A stretch of 32,590 nt of DNA from Proteobacteria bacterium HN_bin10 (GTDB taxonomy: Bacteria; Pseudomonadota; Alphaproteobacteria; Caulobacterales; Aquidulcibacteraceae). Where the stretch lies: positions 1 to 32,590 of the forward strand of contig LWDN01000025.1 in NCBI GenBank assembly GCA_002083515.1, in the 5' to 3' direction. This document shows, in pieces, positions 16,293 through 23,805 of this stretch; positions within the stretch are counted from its first letter, which is position 1, and every line of letters begins with the position of its first letter. The notes beneath the pieces were generated by a model. The model was not told the DNA's origin, ran no database searches, and saw nothing but the letters and a program-made list of their open reading frames with translations. The position numbers were made by a program, and so were the translations under genes.

Positions 16293-17659
16293 TGAACCCG
16301 TTCAAGACGCTGACTGGGCGCATGGTGCTGGTGACCGTCCTCGCCGTCATCGTCTCGTACGCGATCGCCTTCGCGATTTTTTCGAACGAACGCGGATCGG
16401 CGTTGCGGCGCGCCGCCGAAGTAAGCGCCGCCGAGCGCATCGTCTTCACCGCCGAGCGCCTGCGCAACGTTCCCGCCGAGCGTCGCGCGCTGATTGTCGA
16501 CTCGACCCGCGACCCGGGGATGCGCTTTTCCGTAACTCCATCGCCCGAAGTGACCGAGGCCGGCGGGTCCAGCGCCGCGCGCATTGCGCGCATCTTGAAC
16601 GAGCGGTTGGCCGGCGCCGATGCGCGCGCCCGCACGCGGCTCGTCGATGCGCCGCTGCCACATCGCATGCGCCGGCGTTTCGACGAACCTCCGCCGCCAG
16701 GCGCACCTCCCCGCAGAGGCCGCGAGGGCAGGCGCATCACCGAGGCCGTCATTTCGATCCGCCTCGACGAGAGTTCTTGGCTGAATGTCTTGGCGCGGCT
16801 GCCCGGCCCGCGTCCCGCTCCGACCGGCGTGCTGGCCGGCGCGCTGGCGTCGATCCTGATCGTCGGCCTCGGCGCGGCGCTGGTGGCGCGCCAGATCGGC
16901 CGCCCTCTGGCCGATCTCGCCAACGCCGCGCACGCATTGGGCGCCGGTCAGACCAATGTCGCGGCGCCGGTGAGCGGTCCCGACGACGTGCGCCGCGCCT
17001 CGGCCGCCTTCAACACCATGGCCGAGCGGCTGGGCCGCCAACTCAACCGCCAGCGGCAGATGCTGTGGGCGTTGAGCCACGATCTGCGCACGCCGATCAC
17101 CGCCATCCGTTTGCGCGCCGAGTTGATCGAGAACGAGGCCGAGCGCCAACGTCTGCTCGCCTCGGTCGCGGAGATGGAGACGCTGACCGAACAGGCGCTC
17201 GCGCTCGCGCGCGCCGGCGCCAGCGAAGAGGCGCGCACGCGCGTCGATCTGGCCGAGATCGCCCGCACGCTCTGCGGCGAACTCGCCGATCTCGGCATCG
17301 ACATTCGCGCCGAAACTGCCGAGCCGGTCATGTGCGAATGCCGTCCCAGCGAGATCGCCCGCGCCATGCGAAACCTCGCCGAAAATGCCGCCAAGCATGG
17401 CGGCGGCGGCGTCCTGCGCGTCTATCGCAACGCGGACAATGAGGCGGTCATCGAAGTGACGGACGATGGCCCCGGCGTCGCGGCGGACTTGCTCGCGCAA
17501 CTTGCCGCTCCGTTCTTCCGTGCGGATGCGGCGCGCGCGGGCGGCGCGGGCCTCGGGCTCGCCATCGCACAAGCCATCGCCGACAGCCACGGCGGGCGCC
17601 TTGTCCTGGAAAACCGCACGCCGCGCGGCTTCCGCGCGGCAATCGCGCTGCCGGGTTAG
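16292..17659 (+). CDS. EnvZ-like sensor histidine kinase
   Basis: A 455-residue membrane kinase partnered with the response regulator just upstream. TM1 (about 10-30) and TM2 (about 176-199) enclose a periplasmic domain of about 145 residues with a basic, Pro/Arg-rich segment (about 124-148). A HAMP domain (about 200-255) follows. The HisKA box is LWALSHDLRTPITAIRLRAE with phospho-His H263. The ATPase domain has N-box MRNLAENAAKHG, G1 DDGPGV and G2 GAGLGLAIAQ. ATG at 16292 overlaps the regulator's TGA; a GTG one codon earlier is less likely. The ligand is not evident. The neighbouring secreted EF-hand proteins make cation or envelope sensing a reasonable guess. Confidence 0.93.
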   Translation: MNPFKTLTGRMVLVTVLAVIVSYAIAFAIFSNERGSALRRAAEVSAAERIVFTAERLRNVPAERRALIVDSTRDPGMRFSVTPSPEVTEAGGSSAARIARILNERLAGADARARTRLVDAPLPHRMRRRFDEPPPPGAPPRRGREGRRITEAVISIRLDESSWLNVLARLPGPRPAPTGVLAGALASILIVGLGAALVARQIGRPLADLANAAHALGAGQTNVAAPVSGPDDVRRASAAFNTMAERLGRQLNRQRQMLWALSHDLRTPITAIRLRAELIENEAERQRLLASVAEMETLTEQALALARAGASEEARTRVDLAEIARTLCGELADLGIDIRAETAEPVMCECRPSEIARAMRNLAENAAKHGGGGVLRVYRNADNEAVIEVTDDGPGVAADLLAQLAAPFFRADAARAGGAGLGLAIAQAIADSHGGRLVLENRTPRGFRAAIALPG

Positions 17660-18526
17660 CTACCGCACCCGCTCGACCCGGTATCCGCGCGCGCGAAACT
17701 GCGCCACGAGGCCATCCGGGCCGATGACGTGCCCCGCGCCAACGGCGACGAAATCGACGCCGGCGCCTTGCATTTCGCGCGTCAATTCCTCCATCCAGGC
17801 GTTGTTACGTTCCACAAAGAGCGTCCGATATAATTCCGGATATTGCATGCGCGTTTCCTCGATCACGTCGCGCGCCAGCGCCGCTTCGTCGCCACGCTCC
17901 CAATGGCGCGACATTGCGCCGATCAACTCATCCACCTGATCGACCTGATCGATCGCCTCGATCAGCATTTCGCGTTGCAGCTCCGGGCTCATGGTCGCGA
18001 AGAAGCGATATTGCTGCTCGGCGGTTTCGAGCGCGCGCATGTTTTTGCCGGCGGCGTCGGCATAAGCGTCGAGCGAGCGGTCAACGCCCGAGGCCGGATC
18101 GAAGCCGGCACGTAGCAAAGGCGCAACCGTCAGCGTCAGCGCCGCCGCCCAGGGCTGCAAATTTTCCAGCGCTCCAGCGGGCAAGCCAATCTTCGCCACC
18201 GCTGCGTCGAGGCGGGCGTTCTCCGATTCGCTCAGCCAACTGGACAGCGGCCGCGATGCGCGCCCGAATTGCTGCGCGAGCCGCTGCGTTTCCGCGTCCG
18301 CTTCCGGCGACATGATCAACTCGGTCCAGACTTCGGCGCTCTCATCGACCGCCGCGCGCACGCGCGCATTGCCCCAATCGGCGCCGCGCGGGCGCACATG
18401 CACGGTGCCGTAGATATACATGGTCGAATCGTCGTCGCGCACCGCGTAGAGCGCCGGCGTGATCGCGCCCGGCGTCTGCGCGCAGGCGGCTAGCGCCAGC
18501 GCGATGAAGGCGGATCTGAGCCTCAT
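17660..18526 (-). CDS. TraB/GumN-family lipoprotein
   Basis: A 288-residue predicted lipoprotein with signal peptide and lipobox LAAC (Cys15). The TraB/GumN fold is marked by YIYGTVHVRP near the N-terminus (H43) and VAVGAGHVIGPDGL near the C-terminus, the two conserved GxxH-type motifs shared with TIKI-like metallopeptidases. The length matches the family. The ATG at 18526 was preferred over GTG at 18532 because it overlaps the dcd stop in an ATGA arrangement, which indicates coupling. The stop abuts the stop of the convergent histidine kinase gene. Bacterial members lack a well-established substrate. Confidence 0.85.
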   Translation of the reverse strand: MRLRSAFIALALAACAQTPGAITPALYAVRDDDSTMYIYGTVHVRPRGADWGNARVRAAVDESAEVWTELIMSPEADAETQRLAQQFGRASRPLSSWLSESENARLDAAVAKIGLPAGALENLQPWAAALTLTVAPLLRAGFDPASGVDRSLDAYADAAGKNMRALETAEQQYRFFATMSPELQREMLIEAIDQVDQVDELIGAMSRHWERGDEAALARDVIEETRMQYPELYRTLFVERNNAWMEELTREMQGAGVDFVAVGAGHVIGPDGLVAQFRARGYRVERVR

Positions 18527-19533
18527 CGCCACGGCGCGAAATGCTTCGATAATTTCAGCCCCTGCCCCTGATAGTTCGAGCCGCTCTCGCCATAGAGCCG
18601 CTCGACCGGCCCCGACATCGGCTCGAACACCAGCTTACCCACCGGCTGGCCGTCTTCGACGATGAACGGCACGTCGCGCGAGCGCACTTCGAGCACGGCG
18701 CGGCCTTCATTCGGGGCCACGCCGAAGCCCGGATCGAAGAAACCCGCATAATGGGCGCGGAACTCGCCGAGCTCCGGCCGGATCGGCGCCATCTCGGCGG
18801 CTTCGTCTGGCGCGATCACCACGTTTTCCTTCGACGCGAAAATGTAGAACTGCCCGGGCTCCAGCACGACGCGGCCGCGGCGCGCATCGAGCGGTTCCCA
18901 GAAATCGCGCGGATCGTAACCGCCGACGCGATCGAGATCGATCACGCCGGAATGGCGCTTGGCGCGAAAACCGACCGGTCCCTTCAGCGAGAGATCCATG
19001 GTGAAATCGATCTCGCGTTTGGGATGCGGCGGACCGCGGCGCAGCCGCACTTGGCTCAAGCGCGTGCCGGTGCGGACCAGCACCGAGAACGTGCATGGGC
19101 TGATCTCCGCCCACATCGGGCCGTGATAGCCCATCGGAATGGTGTCGAACGATTGGGCGCCATCGGTGATCAGGCGCGTGAACACGTCGACGCGCCCGGT
19201 CGAACTTTTCGGATTGGCGGCCGCATGCATGTGCGGCGGCAGCGTCAGTTCTTCCTGCACCTGCACCAGATAAACGCAGCCTGTCTCCAGCACCGCGCCT
19301 TGGGTCAGATCGATCTTGTGCATGACCAGTTCGCCGTCGAGACGGTCGGCCACCTTGGCGCCGGCGCCCGGCAGGAAACTGGCGCGCAGCCGGTAGGCGG
19401 TTTCGCCGAGGCGCAGATCGAGGCTCGCCGGCTGAATCTGGTCGTTCAGGAACGGCGCATCGGCCGCGATCCAGCCCTGCTTGATCGCCTTCTTGATCTC
19501 GGTGTCGGAGAGAACGCCGTGGGAAGCGGTCAT
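18523..19533 (-). CDS. dcd: dCTP deaminase, double-length form
   Basis: A 336-residue protein matching the long alphaproteobacterial 2'-deoxycytidine 5'-triphosphate deaminase, in which two dCTP-deaminase/dUTPase-like domains are fused; ordinary Dcd is about 190 residues. The first domain includes LNDQIQPASLDLRLGE near residue 30. The middle has PKSSTGRVDVFTRLITD, the SSxGR-like nucleotide-binding motif, and the second domain ends with VGKLVFEPM and LYGESGSNYQGQG. It deaminates dCTP to dUTP as a step in dTTP supply. The ATG at 19533 was chosen because a longer frame runs only through repeat DNA and because a very strong G-rich ribosome-binding site lies just upstream. That site is the arm of an intergenic repeat hairpin. 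Confidence 0.92.
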   Translation of the reverse strand: MTASHGVLSDTEIKKAIKQGWIAADAPFLNDQIQPASLDLRLGETAYRLRASFLPGAGAKVADRLDGELVMHKIDLTQGAVLETGCVYLVQVQEELTLPPHMHAAANPKSSTGRVDVFTRLITDGAQSFDTIPMGYHGPMWAEISPCTFSVLVRTGTRLSQVRLRRGPPHPKREIDFTMDLSLKGPVGFRAKRHSGVIDLDRVGGYDPRDFWEPLDARRGRVVLEPGQFYIFASKENVVIAPDEAAEMAPIRPELGEFRAHYAGFFDPGFGVAPNEGRAVLEVRSRDVPFIVEDGQPVGKLVFEPMSGPVERLYGESGSNYQGQGLKLSKHFAPWR

Positions 19534-19675
19534 CTCCCCCTCCTCTTGAGAGGAGGGGGTCGGGGGGTTGGGTGAACCTGGACGCCTGGTGACTCGCACA
19601 TTCGAGCCTTCGCTAGCACCGAACCGCCCGCGCTTCACCCCACCCCCTGCCCCCTCCCCTCGCGGGGAGGGGAGG
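19534..19675. repeat. Bipartite intergenic repeat, copy 1
   Basis: Two hairpins in opposite orientation flank a spacer of about 90 bp. The first is CCCCCTCCTC-TTGA-GAGGAGGGGG (19536-19559), followed by a G-rich tail ending TTGGGTG. The second is CCCCTCCCC-TCGC-GGGGAGGGG (19651-19672), preceded by CACCCCACCCCCTG. Both have perfect stems of 9-10 bp and four-base loops. The same layout recurs at 29647-29825. On the minus strand the G-rich arm of the first hairpin lies immediately before the dcd ATG and acts as its Shine-Dalgarno sequence. It resembles REP/BIME-type elements, but the exact family is not recognised. Confidence 0.8.
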
Positions 19676-19718
19676 AGAACCCTTTGTTCGGCGCTCCGGC
19701 GCCGGTACAATCGTCCCC

Positions 19719-20114
19719 ATGTACGAGCAGGAAACCGCCGGCATGATCGTGCGCGTGGCGCCGCAATTCCTCCCCGAGGAATCGCGGCCCGAGGACGGCC
19801 GGTTTGTCTGGGCCTACACAATCGAGATCGAGAACCGCCGCCCTGACGCCGTGCAGCTGATGTCGCGTTTCTGGCGCATCACCGACGAAAACGGCGCCAC
19901 CCAGGAGGTGCGTGGCGACGGCGTCATCGGTTTGCAGCCGGTGATCGAGCCCGGCCAGAGCTTTCGCTACACCAGCGCCGCGCCGCTGGCGGCGCCCTCC
20001 GGCATGATGATGGGCGCCTATTCGATGCAGCGCACCGCCAATGGCGAAGCCTTCGACGTCAAGGTGCCGCTGTTTGCGCTCGATTCACCGCACGTTTCCA
20101 GATTGGCGAACTAG
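19719..20114 (+). CDS. apaG: ApaG-domain protein
   Basis: A 131-residue single-domain ApaG protein with a fibronectin type III-like beta-sandwich. Family hallmarks are FVWAYTIEIENRRPDAVQL near the N-terminus, FWRITDENGATQEVRGDGVIG with the glycine-rich GDGVIG segment, EPGQSFRYTSAAPL, and GMMMGAYSM. E. coli ApaG was linked to cobalt resistance and magnesium efflux by genetics; the biochemical role is still unclear. It starts 47 bp after the second hairpin of the intergenic repeat. A hypothetical gene follows only 2 bp after its stop. Confidence 0.9.
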   Translation: MYEQETAGMIVRVAPQFLPEESRPEDGRFVWAYTIEIENRRPDAVQLMSRFWRITDENGATQEVRGDGVIGLQPVIEPGQSFRYTSAAPLAAPSGMMMGAYSMQRTANGEAFDVKVPLFALDSPHVSRLAN

Positions 20115-20116
20115 CC

Positions 20117-20596
20117 ATGCCAAGCTTCCTTCAGATTGTGGCTGCGGGCTTGGTCCTTCTGGTCGCCGTGGCCCTAATTCGCTCGCTTATGCGCATAGGA
20201 AAGTCAGCTGTCGATTTGCAAAATGAAGCTGACCTTCTCGCTGCCGACGATGCTGCGTTCATCTATACGACGCAAATTGCGCTTCTGGAAATCAGAATTT
20301 TTGAGGGCAGAATTTTTCGGGATGCAATTGCAGACTCGTATTCCATAGAGGTCGCTGCGGCCACTTGGTATGCCTACGAGAAGCGGAAATCACCAGGTCT
20401 ACCCTTGAGGGCCAAGCAAGCACTTCGAGGGCGATTGACGAGTGCAGTCTTGCGACTGTCTCGCAAGGCAAGCAAACACCCCATTCAATTAAATGACCTT
20501 CAAGATCTCTTTCCGCGCCTTGATTGTGAGGACGCGAACATCGACGAAGCAGCAATTGAAGACTTCTACGCTGCAACCTCCGCCAAGTTTCGCTGA
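20117..20596 (+). CDS. Hypothetical membrane-anchored protein of low GC content
   Basis: A 159-residue protein with one N-terminal membrane helix (about residues 4-24, SFLQIVAAGLVLLVAVALIR) followed by a mainly helical cytoplasmic part with a basic stretch (about 95-125). No family is recognised. Its base composition is about 50% GC in the lines counted (43-55%), far below its neighbours, and it uses many A/T-ending codons. It starts 2 bp after apaG and ends 11 bp before the cupin gene. It therefore looks like foreign DNA placed neatly into a gene row. There are no flanking repeats or integrase genes. Confidence 0.72.
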   Translation: MPSFLQIVAAGLVLLVAVALIRSLMRIGKSAVDLQNEADLLAADDAAFIYTTQIALLEIRIFEGRIFRDAIADSYSIEVAAATWYAYEKRKSPGLPLRAKQALRGRLTSAVLRLSRKASKHPIQLNDLQDLFPRLDCEDANIDEAAIEDFYAATSAKFR

Positions 20597-20607
20597 CGAG
20601 AATCTGT

Positions 20608-21186
20608 ATGCCTCACGCTGCCTTCAGCGACGCCATGCGCCGCATCGTCACCGGCGACGGCCCCGACGGCCGTTCGCTCGTCATCGTCGACGGCCCGCCC
20701 TCGGGCGAAATGGGCGATCCCACCATCGGCGGCTTGTTTGAAATCTGGCACGAAGCGATCGGCGAAAAGCTCGATCCGCGCGATGCGCGCGACCGTGGCG
20801 AAACGCAGCCCCTGCTCTCGCCCGACAAAGGCAAGGTGAAAGTGCGCTGGTTCGCCATTGCGCCGGCGCCGGAAGGCGCGCCGCGCGACGCGATCAACGC
20901 CGCCGTGCGCCAACGCTTCGCCGAGTTCGGCGCCGCCGATCATCTGCGCGATCAGAACCGCCACCCGGCGATGCATCAGACCGACACGCTCGACATCATC
21001 TGCCTGATCAGCGGCGACGCGTCGCTGGTGCTCGACGACAGCGAAGTTCGGCTGAAACCCGGCCAGATCGTCATCCAACGCGGCGTCAGCCACGCCTGGA
21101 CCGCGCATGGCGGCCCGGCGCTCTTTCTGGCGGTCCTGATCGATCGCGAGATGCTGCGGAACTCGCCAGGCGTTGGGCATGGCTAG
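20608..21186 (+). CDS. Cupin-domain protein
   Basis: A 192-residue protein whose C-terminal half is a cupin barrel. Motif 1 appears as HPAMHQTDTLDIICLISGDA (H119, H123, D129) and motif 2 as LKPGQIVIQRGVSHAW (H162), giving a likely metal site. The N-terminal half is an extended region typical of a group of uncharacterised cupin proteins whose small molecule is unknown. The stop overlaps the start of the next gene by eight bases, suggesting co-expression with the hydroxylaminobenzene-mutase-like protein. Confidence 0.82.
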   Translation: MPHAAFSDAMRRIVTGDGPDGRSLVIVDGPPSGEMGDPTIGGLFEIWHEAIGEKLDPRDARDRGETQPLLSPDKGKVKVRWFAIAPAPEGAPRDAINAAVRQRFAEFGAADHLRDQNRHPAMHQTDTLDIICLISGDASLVLDDSEVRLKPGQIVIQRGVSHAWTAHGGPALFLAVLIDREMLRNSPGVGHG

Positions 21187-21625
21187 GGACACCACTTTCG
21201 ACTATGCCCGCGCGCTGCTGCGGCTGGGCGTGCTGCTGTTTCTCTTCGGTCTCTTCACCGGCTTCGCCGTGCCGATGCTCGCAATGCCGCGCATGGCGCT
21301 GGCGAGCCATCTTGAGGGTCTGATGAACGGGCTGCTGCTGATGGCGCTCGGACTGATGTGGCCGCGCCTTGTGCTCGGGCCGCGCGCGCAAGCGCTGACG
21401 TTTGCGCTCGCCGTCTATGGCGCTTTCGCCAATTGGCTGGCTACGTTGATTTCTGCGATCACCTGCGCAGGCGCGATGATGCCGATCGCCGCCGCTGGCC
21501 GCACCGGCGAAGCGGCGCCGGAGGCGATCGTGGGTTTTCTACTCGTCAGCCTATCGCTAGCGATGGTCGCGGCGTGTGTGCTGGTGCTGTGGGGATTACG
21601 CCGCGCCGCAGCGACGCGAGGCTAG
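21179..21625 (+). CDS. Hydroxylaminobenzene mutase-like integral membrane protein
   Basis: A 148-residue protein with four hydrophobic helices. The sequence resembles the HabA/HabB hydroxylaminobenzene mutases, which isomerise hydroxylaminobenzene to 2-aminophenol in nitroarene breakdown. Points of likeness are FLFGLFTGFAVPMLAMPRMA, SHLEGLMNGLLLMALGL and WPRLVLGPRAQALTF, and then YGAFANWLATL. The ATG at 21179 was chosen; an in-frame TTG lies two codons upstream. It overlaps the cupin gene by eight bases. No other nitroaromatic-degradation gene is visible, so the physiological substrate may differ. The assignment is from remembered family sequence patterns. Confidence 0.68.
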   Translation: MARDTTFDYARALLRLGVLLFLFGLFTGFAVPMLAMPRMALASHLEGLMNGLLLMALGLMWPRLVLGPRAQALTFALAVYGAFANWLATLISAITCAGAMMPIAAAGRTGEAAPEAIVGFLLVSLSLAMVAACVLVLWGLRRAAATRG

Positions 21626-22086
21626 GCGCGCTCGACCAGAGCAGCGAAGCAGCCGCGCCTCGCGTAATGCGCATGAATGTAGGCGACGCTTGGGTTTTCG
21701 AAGAAGCGCTCGATCAACGCCGCAGCGTCGCGCCCTTCGACCAGATCGGCTTCGACCATCATGTGGCCCGCATCGAAGCCGCGCAGCGACAGCGTGCGCC
21801 GCGCCATGGATGGCGGGATGATGTTTGCACCCTCGAAGCGCCGCGTCGTCTCGCGAACGAAGATCGGCCCCTGCTGGCGATAGGGCGTGTCGGCGCCTTG
21901 ATGAGTATGGTTGAGCAGCAATACGGTTTCGCCGACGCAGGCATCGTCGAGCGAAACGCGGCAGGGTGCGGCGTTCTCCTGCGCAATGGGCACACGCACG
22001 GCGCCGTTCGCAGAGAGCTCGGCGTCGCTCAAAGCGTGGAGATGGGCGAAGGGAGCGGGATCGAGCCCGGAAATGCGAAAAGCCAT
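21622..22086 (-). CDS. DUF1203 family protein
   Basis: A 154-residue soluble protein matching DUF1203. It starts AFRISGLDPAPFAHLHALSD, and has PCRVSLDDACVGETVLLLNH, DTPYRQQGPIFVRE, LSLRGFDAGHMMVEADLVEG and the ending AYIHAHYARRGCFAALVERA. These His/Cys-containing segments are the conserved core. The function is unknown. The ATG at 22086 was chosen because the family start motif follows directly; a longer frame to 22128 is less likely. It ends in a four-base overlap with the convergent membrane gene and is divergent from the VOC gene with a 62-bp gap. Confidence 0.85.
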   Translation of the reverse strand: MAFRISGLDPAPFAHLHALSDAELSANGAVRVPIAQENAAPCRVSLDDACVGETVLLLNHTHQGADTPYRQQGPIFVRETTRRFEGANIIPPSMARRTLSLRGFDAGHMMVEADLVEGRDAAALIERFFENPSVAYIHAHYARRGCFAALVERA

Positions 22087-22148
22087 GCACGCACTCTGCT
22101 TCAATTCGCCGACGCGCGCTCGCCGCAATCGGACCTTATGTTGCGTGC

Positions 22149-22541
22149 ATGCGTCTCAACCAAATCACCGCGCCGGCTGCCGATCTCGACGCCTCGATCG
22201 CGTTCTATCGGCTGCTGGGCTTGAGATTGATCGTGAAGAGCCCGCATTATGCGCGCTTCGAATTGCCCGAGGGCGATGCGACGTTCTCGCTGCACATCGT
22301 CGAAGGGCCGGTCGCGCGCGAGAACGCCCCGCACCTCTATTTTGAGTCTTCTCAGCTCGATGCCGAGATCGCGCGACTCAAAGCGGCTGGCGTGAGCTTC
22401 GAGCGCGAAGCGACGATGCAAACCTGGCTCTGGCGCGAAGCCTGGCTGCGCGATCCGGCCGGCAATGCGATCTGCCTTTACCACGCGGGCGAAAACCGCC
22501 GCTTCCCGCCATGGCGGCTGAAGTCCGAGAGTGACAGCTAG
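22149..22541 (+). CDS. VOC/glyoxalase-fold protein
   Basis: A 130-residue vicinal oxygen chelate protein with two beta-alpha-beta-beta-beta modules. Visible elements are ITAPAADLDASIAFYRLLGL at the N-terminus, HLYFESSQLDAEIARLKAAG in the middle and WLRDPAGNAICLYHAGENRR near the end. The DPxGN-x-x-x-(L/F) motif is diagnostic. Potential metal ligands include the His of HLYFE and E/H residues near the ends, but no substrate can be named. The ATG at 22149 fits the family length; a longer in-frame extension begins inside the neighbouring gene and is unlikely. Its stop overlaps the stop of the next, convergent gene by four bases. Confidence 0.85.
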   Translation: MRLNQITAPAADLDASIAFYRLLGLRLIVKSPHYARFELPEGDATFSLHIVEGPVARENAPHLYFESSQLDAEIARLKAAGVSFEREATMQTWLWREAWLRDPAGNAICLYHAGENRRFPPWRLKSESDS

Positions 22542-23017
22542 AAGTTTTCCCAGCCCTCCCAGAGGCCGGCGAAGCCAATGGTGCCGACGAAGGCGATGAT
22601 GGCGAGGATGGTCAGGATGCCGATGGTGAGCAGCACCAAAGCCCCGATCCAGGAAATGCGCGAGAGCAGCAGCGCGGTGTCGTCGCGTTCCTGCTGAGCC
22701 TGGCCGGCGCCGATGACGCCAAGCACGAAGGCGGCGATGGTCGGCACGAACGGAATGACGAAACTGGCGACCAGGCACACCAGTCCGATAATGCCGAGAA
22801 TGCGCGAACTGCTCTGCGTGCCGGTGAAGGCCGAACTGGCCCCCGGCACCGCGAACACGCCGCGCGCCTGGCCGCCCTCCTCCACATAATCGACGATCTG
22901 GCCGGGCGAGGGCGTCCCCGCCGAACGCCACTCGGTCAATGGAAATTCCAGGCGCCGGTCATCGGCGCCGAGGAGAACGCCGCGCCCGTCATGAACGCCG
23001 AGGATTGTGCCACGCAT
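22538..23017 (-). CDS. Small membrane protein with N-terminal OB/S1-like domain
   Basis: A 159-residue protein with two parts. Residues 1-55 (MRGTILGVHDGRGVLLGADD, then RRLEFPLTEW and SPGQIVDYVEEG) resemble the small beta-barrel found before membrane segments in various uncharacterised proteins. Residues 70-155 contain about three hydrophobic helices, including ILGIIGLVCLVASFVIPF, TIAAFVLGVIGAG and ALVLLTIGILTILAIIAFVG. The function is unknown. It is divergent from the carbonic anhydrase gene with an 80-bp gap. Confidence 0.75.
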   Translation of the reverse strand: MRGTILGVHDGRGVLLGADDRRLEFPLTEWRSAGTPSPGQIVDYVEEGGQARGVFAVPGASSAFTGTQSSSRILGIIGLVCLVASFVIPFVPTIAAFVLGVIGAGQAQQERDDTALLLSRISWIGALVLLTIGILTILAIIAFVGTIGFAGLWEGWENF

Positions 23018-23097
23018 GATTTACGCCATAGGGGGCGCCTCGGCGGCGGGCAACCTTTGATTTGACGCGCGCGATGAGGTTCGCTTGAACGCAAACC

Positions 23098-23703
23098 ATG
23101 GAGCACCTCATCGAGGGATACCGGACCTACCGCGAGAAGCGCTGGCCGGAGCTGCGCAGCTTGCACCGCGTGCTGGCGGAGCGCGGGCAGTCGCCGAAGA
23201 CTTTGGTGATCGCCTGCGCCGACAGCCGCGTCGACCCCGCGACCATCTTCAACGCCAGCCCGGGCGAGCTGTTCGTGGTCCGCAATGTCGCCAATCTGGC
23301 GCCGCCGTTCGAGGAGGCGCCTGGCTTTCACGGCGTCAGCGCCGCCATCGAGTTCGCGGTCAAGCAGCTTAAGGTGAACACCATCCTGGTTCTAGGCCAC
23401 GCCCAATGCGGCGGGGTGGCGGCAGCGCTCGAAGATCGCCCCCGCGACCCCCACTCCTTCCTCGACGCCTGGATCAGCCTCCTCGACACCGCCAAGGCCC
23501 GCATTCCCCAAGAAGGCGACCGCGCCGCCGAACTCGAGCACGAAAGCATCCGCGTGACGCTCGAAAACCTCGCCACCTTTCCGTTCATACAGGAGGCGAT
23601 GGCGAGCCGCGGGCTTAACCTTATCGGCATGCGTTATGGCGTGGCCGACGGCGGACTGGAGCTTTTAGATACAGCCACAGGCGCCTTCAAAGCCGTGGTT
23701 TGA
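23098..23703 (+). CDS. Beta-class carbonic anhydrase
   Basis: A 201-residue zinc enzyme interconverting CO2 and bicarbonate. The zinc ligands C40, H101 and C104 and the catalytic dyad D42-R44 are all present in VIACADSRVDP (38-47) and LVLGHAQCGGV (97-107). VVRNVANLAPPF (60-71) and GVSAAIEFAVKQL (79-91) are conserved in the family. The length is typical and no signal peptide is present, so it is cytoplasmic. It stands alone between a divergent membrane-protein gene and the TIR/TonB gene. Bicarbonate feeds carbamoyl-phosphate synthase, but the distance to carB (9 kb) gives no evidence of joint control. Confidence 0.95.
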   Translation: MEHLIEGYRTYREKRWPELRSLHRVLAERGQSPKTLVIACADSRVDPATIFNASPGELFVVRNVANLAPPFEEAPGFHGVSAAIEFAVKQLKVNTILVLGHAQCGGVAAALEDRPRDPHSFLDAWISLLDTAKARIPQEGDRAAELEHESIRVTLENLATFPFIQEAMASRGLNLIGMRYGVADGGLELLDTATGAFKAVV

Positions 23704-23805
23704 CGCGAATTCACAGTAATGGCGTGCCGAGGCCGCTGGCACGATTCTTGTTCCATGCTATGGCGGAGCCCGGTGGCAGGCTGGGACGGTGGCGCAGGAG
23801 ACGTC

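Noticed and set aside
21966..22148. N-terminal extension of the VOC gene
   Set aside because: The extension is Arg-rich shadow sequence of the DUF1203 gene; the VOC fold starts at the ATG at 22149.
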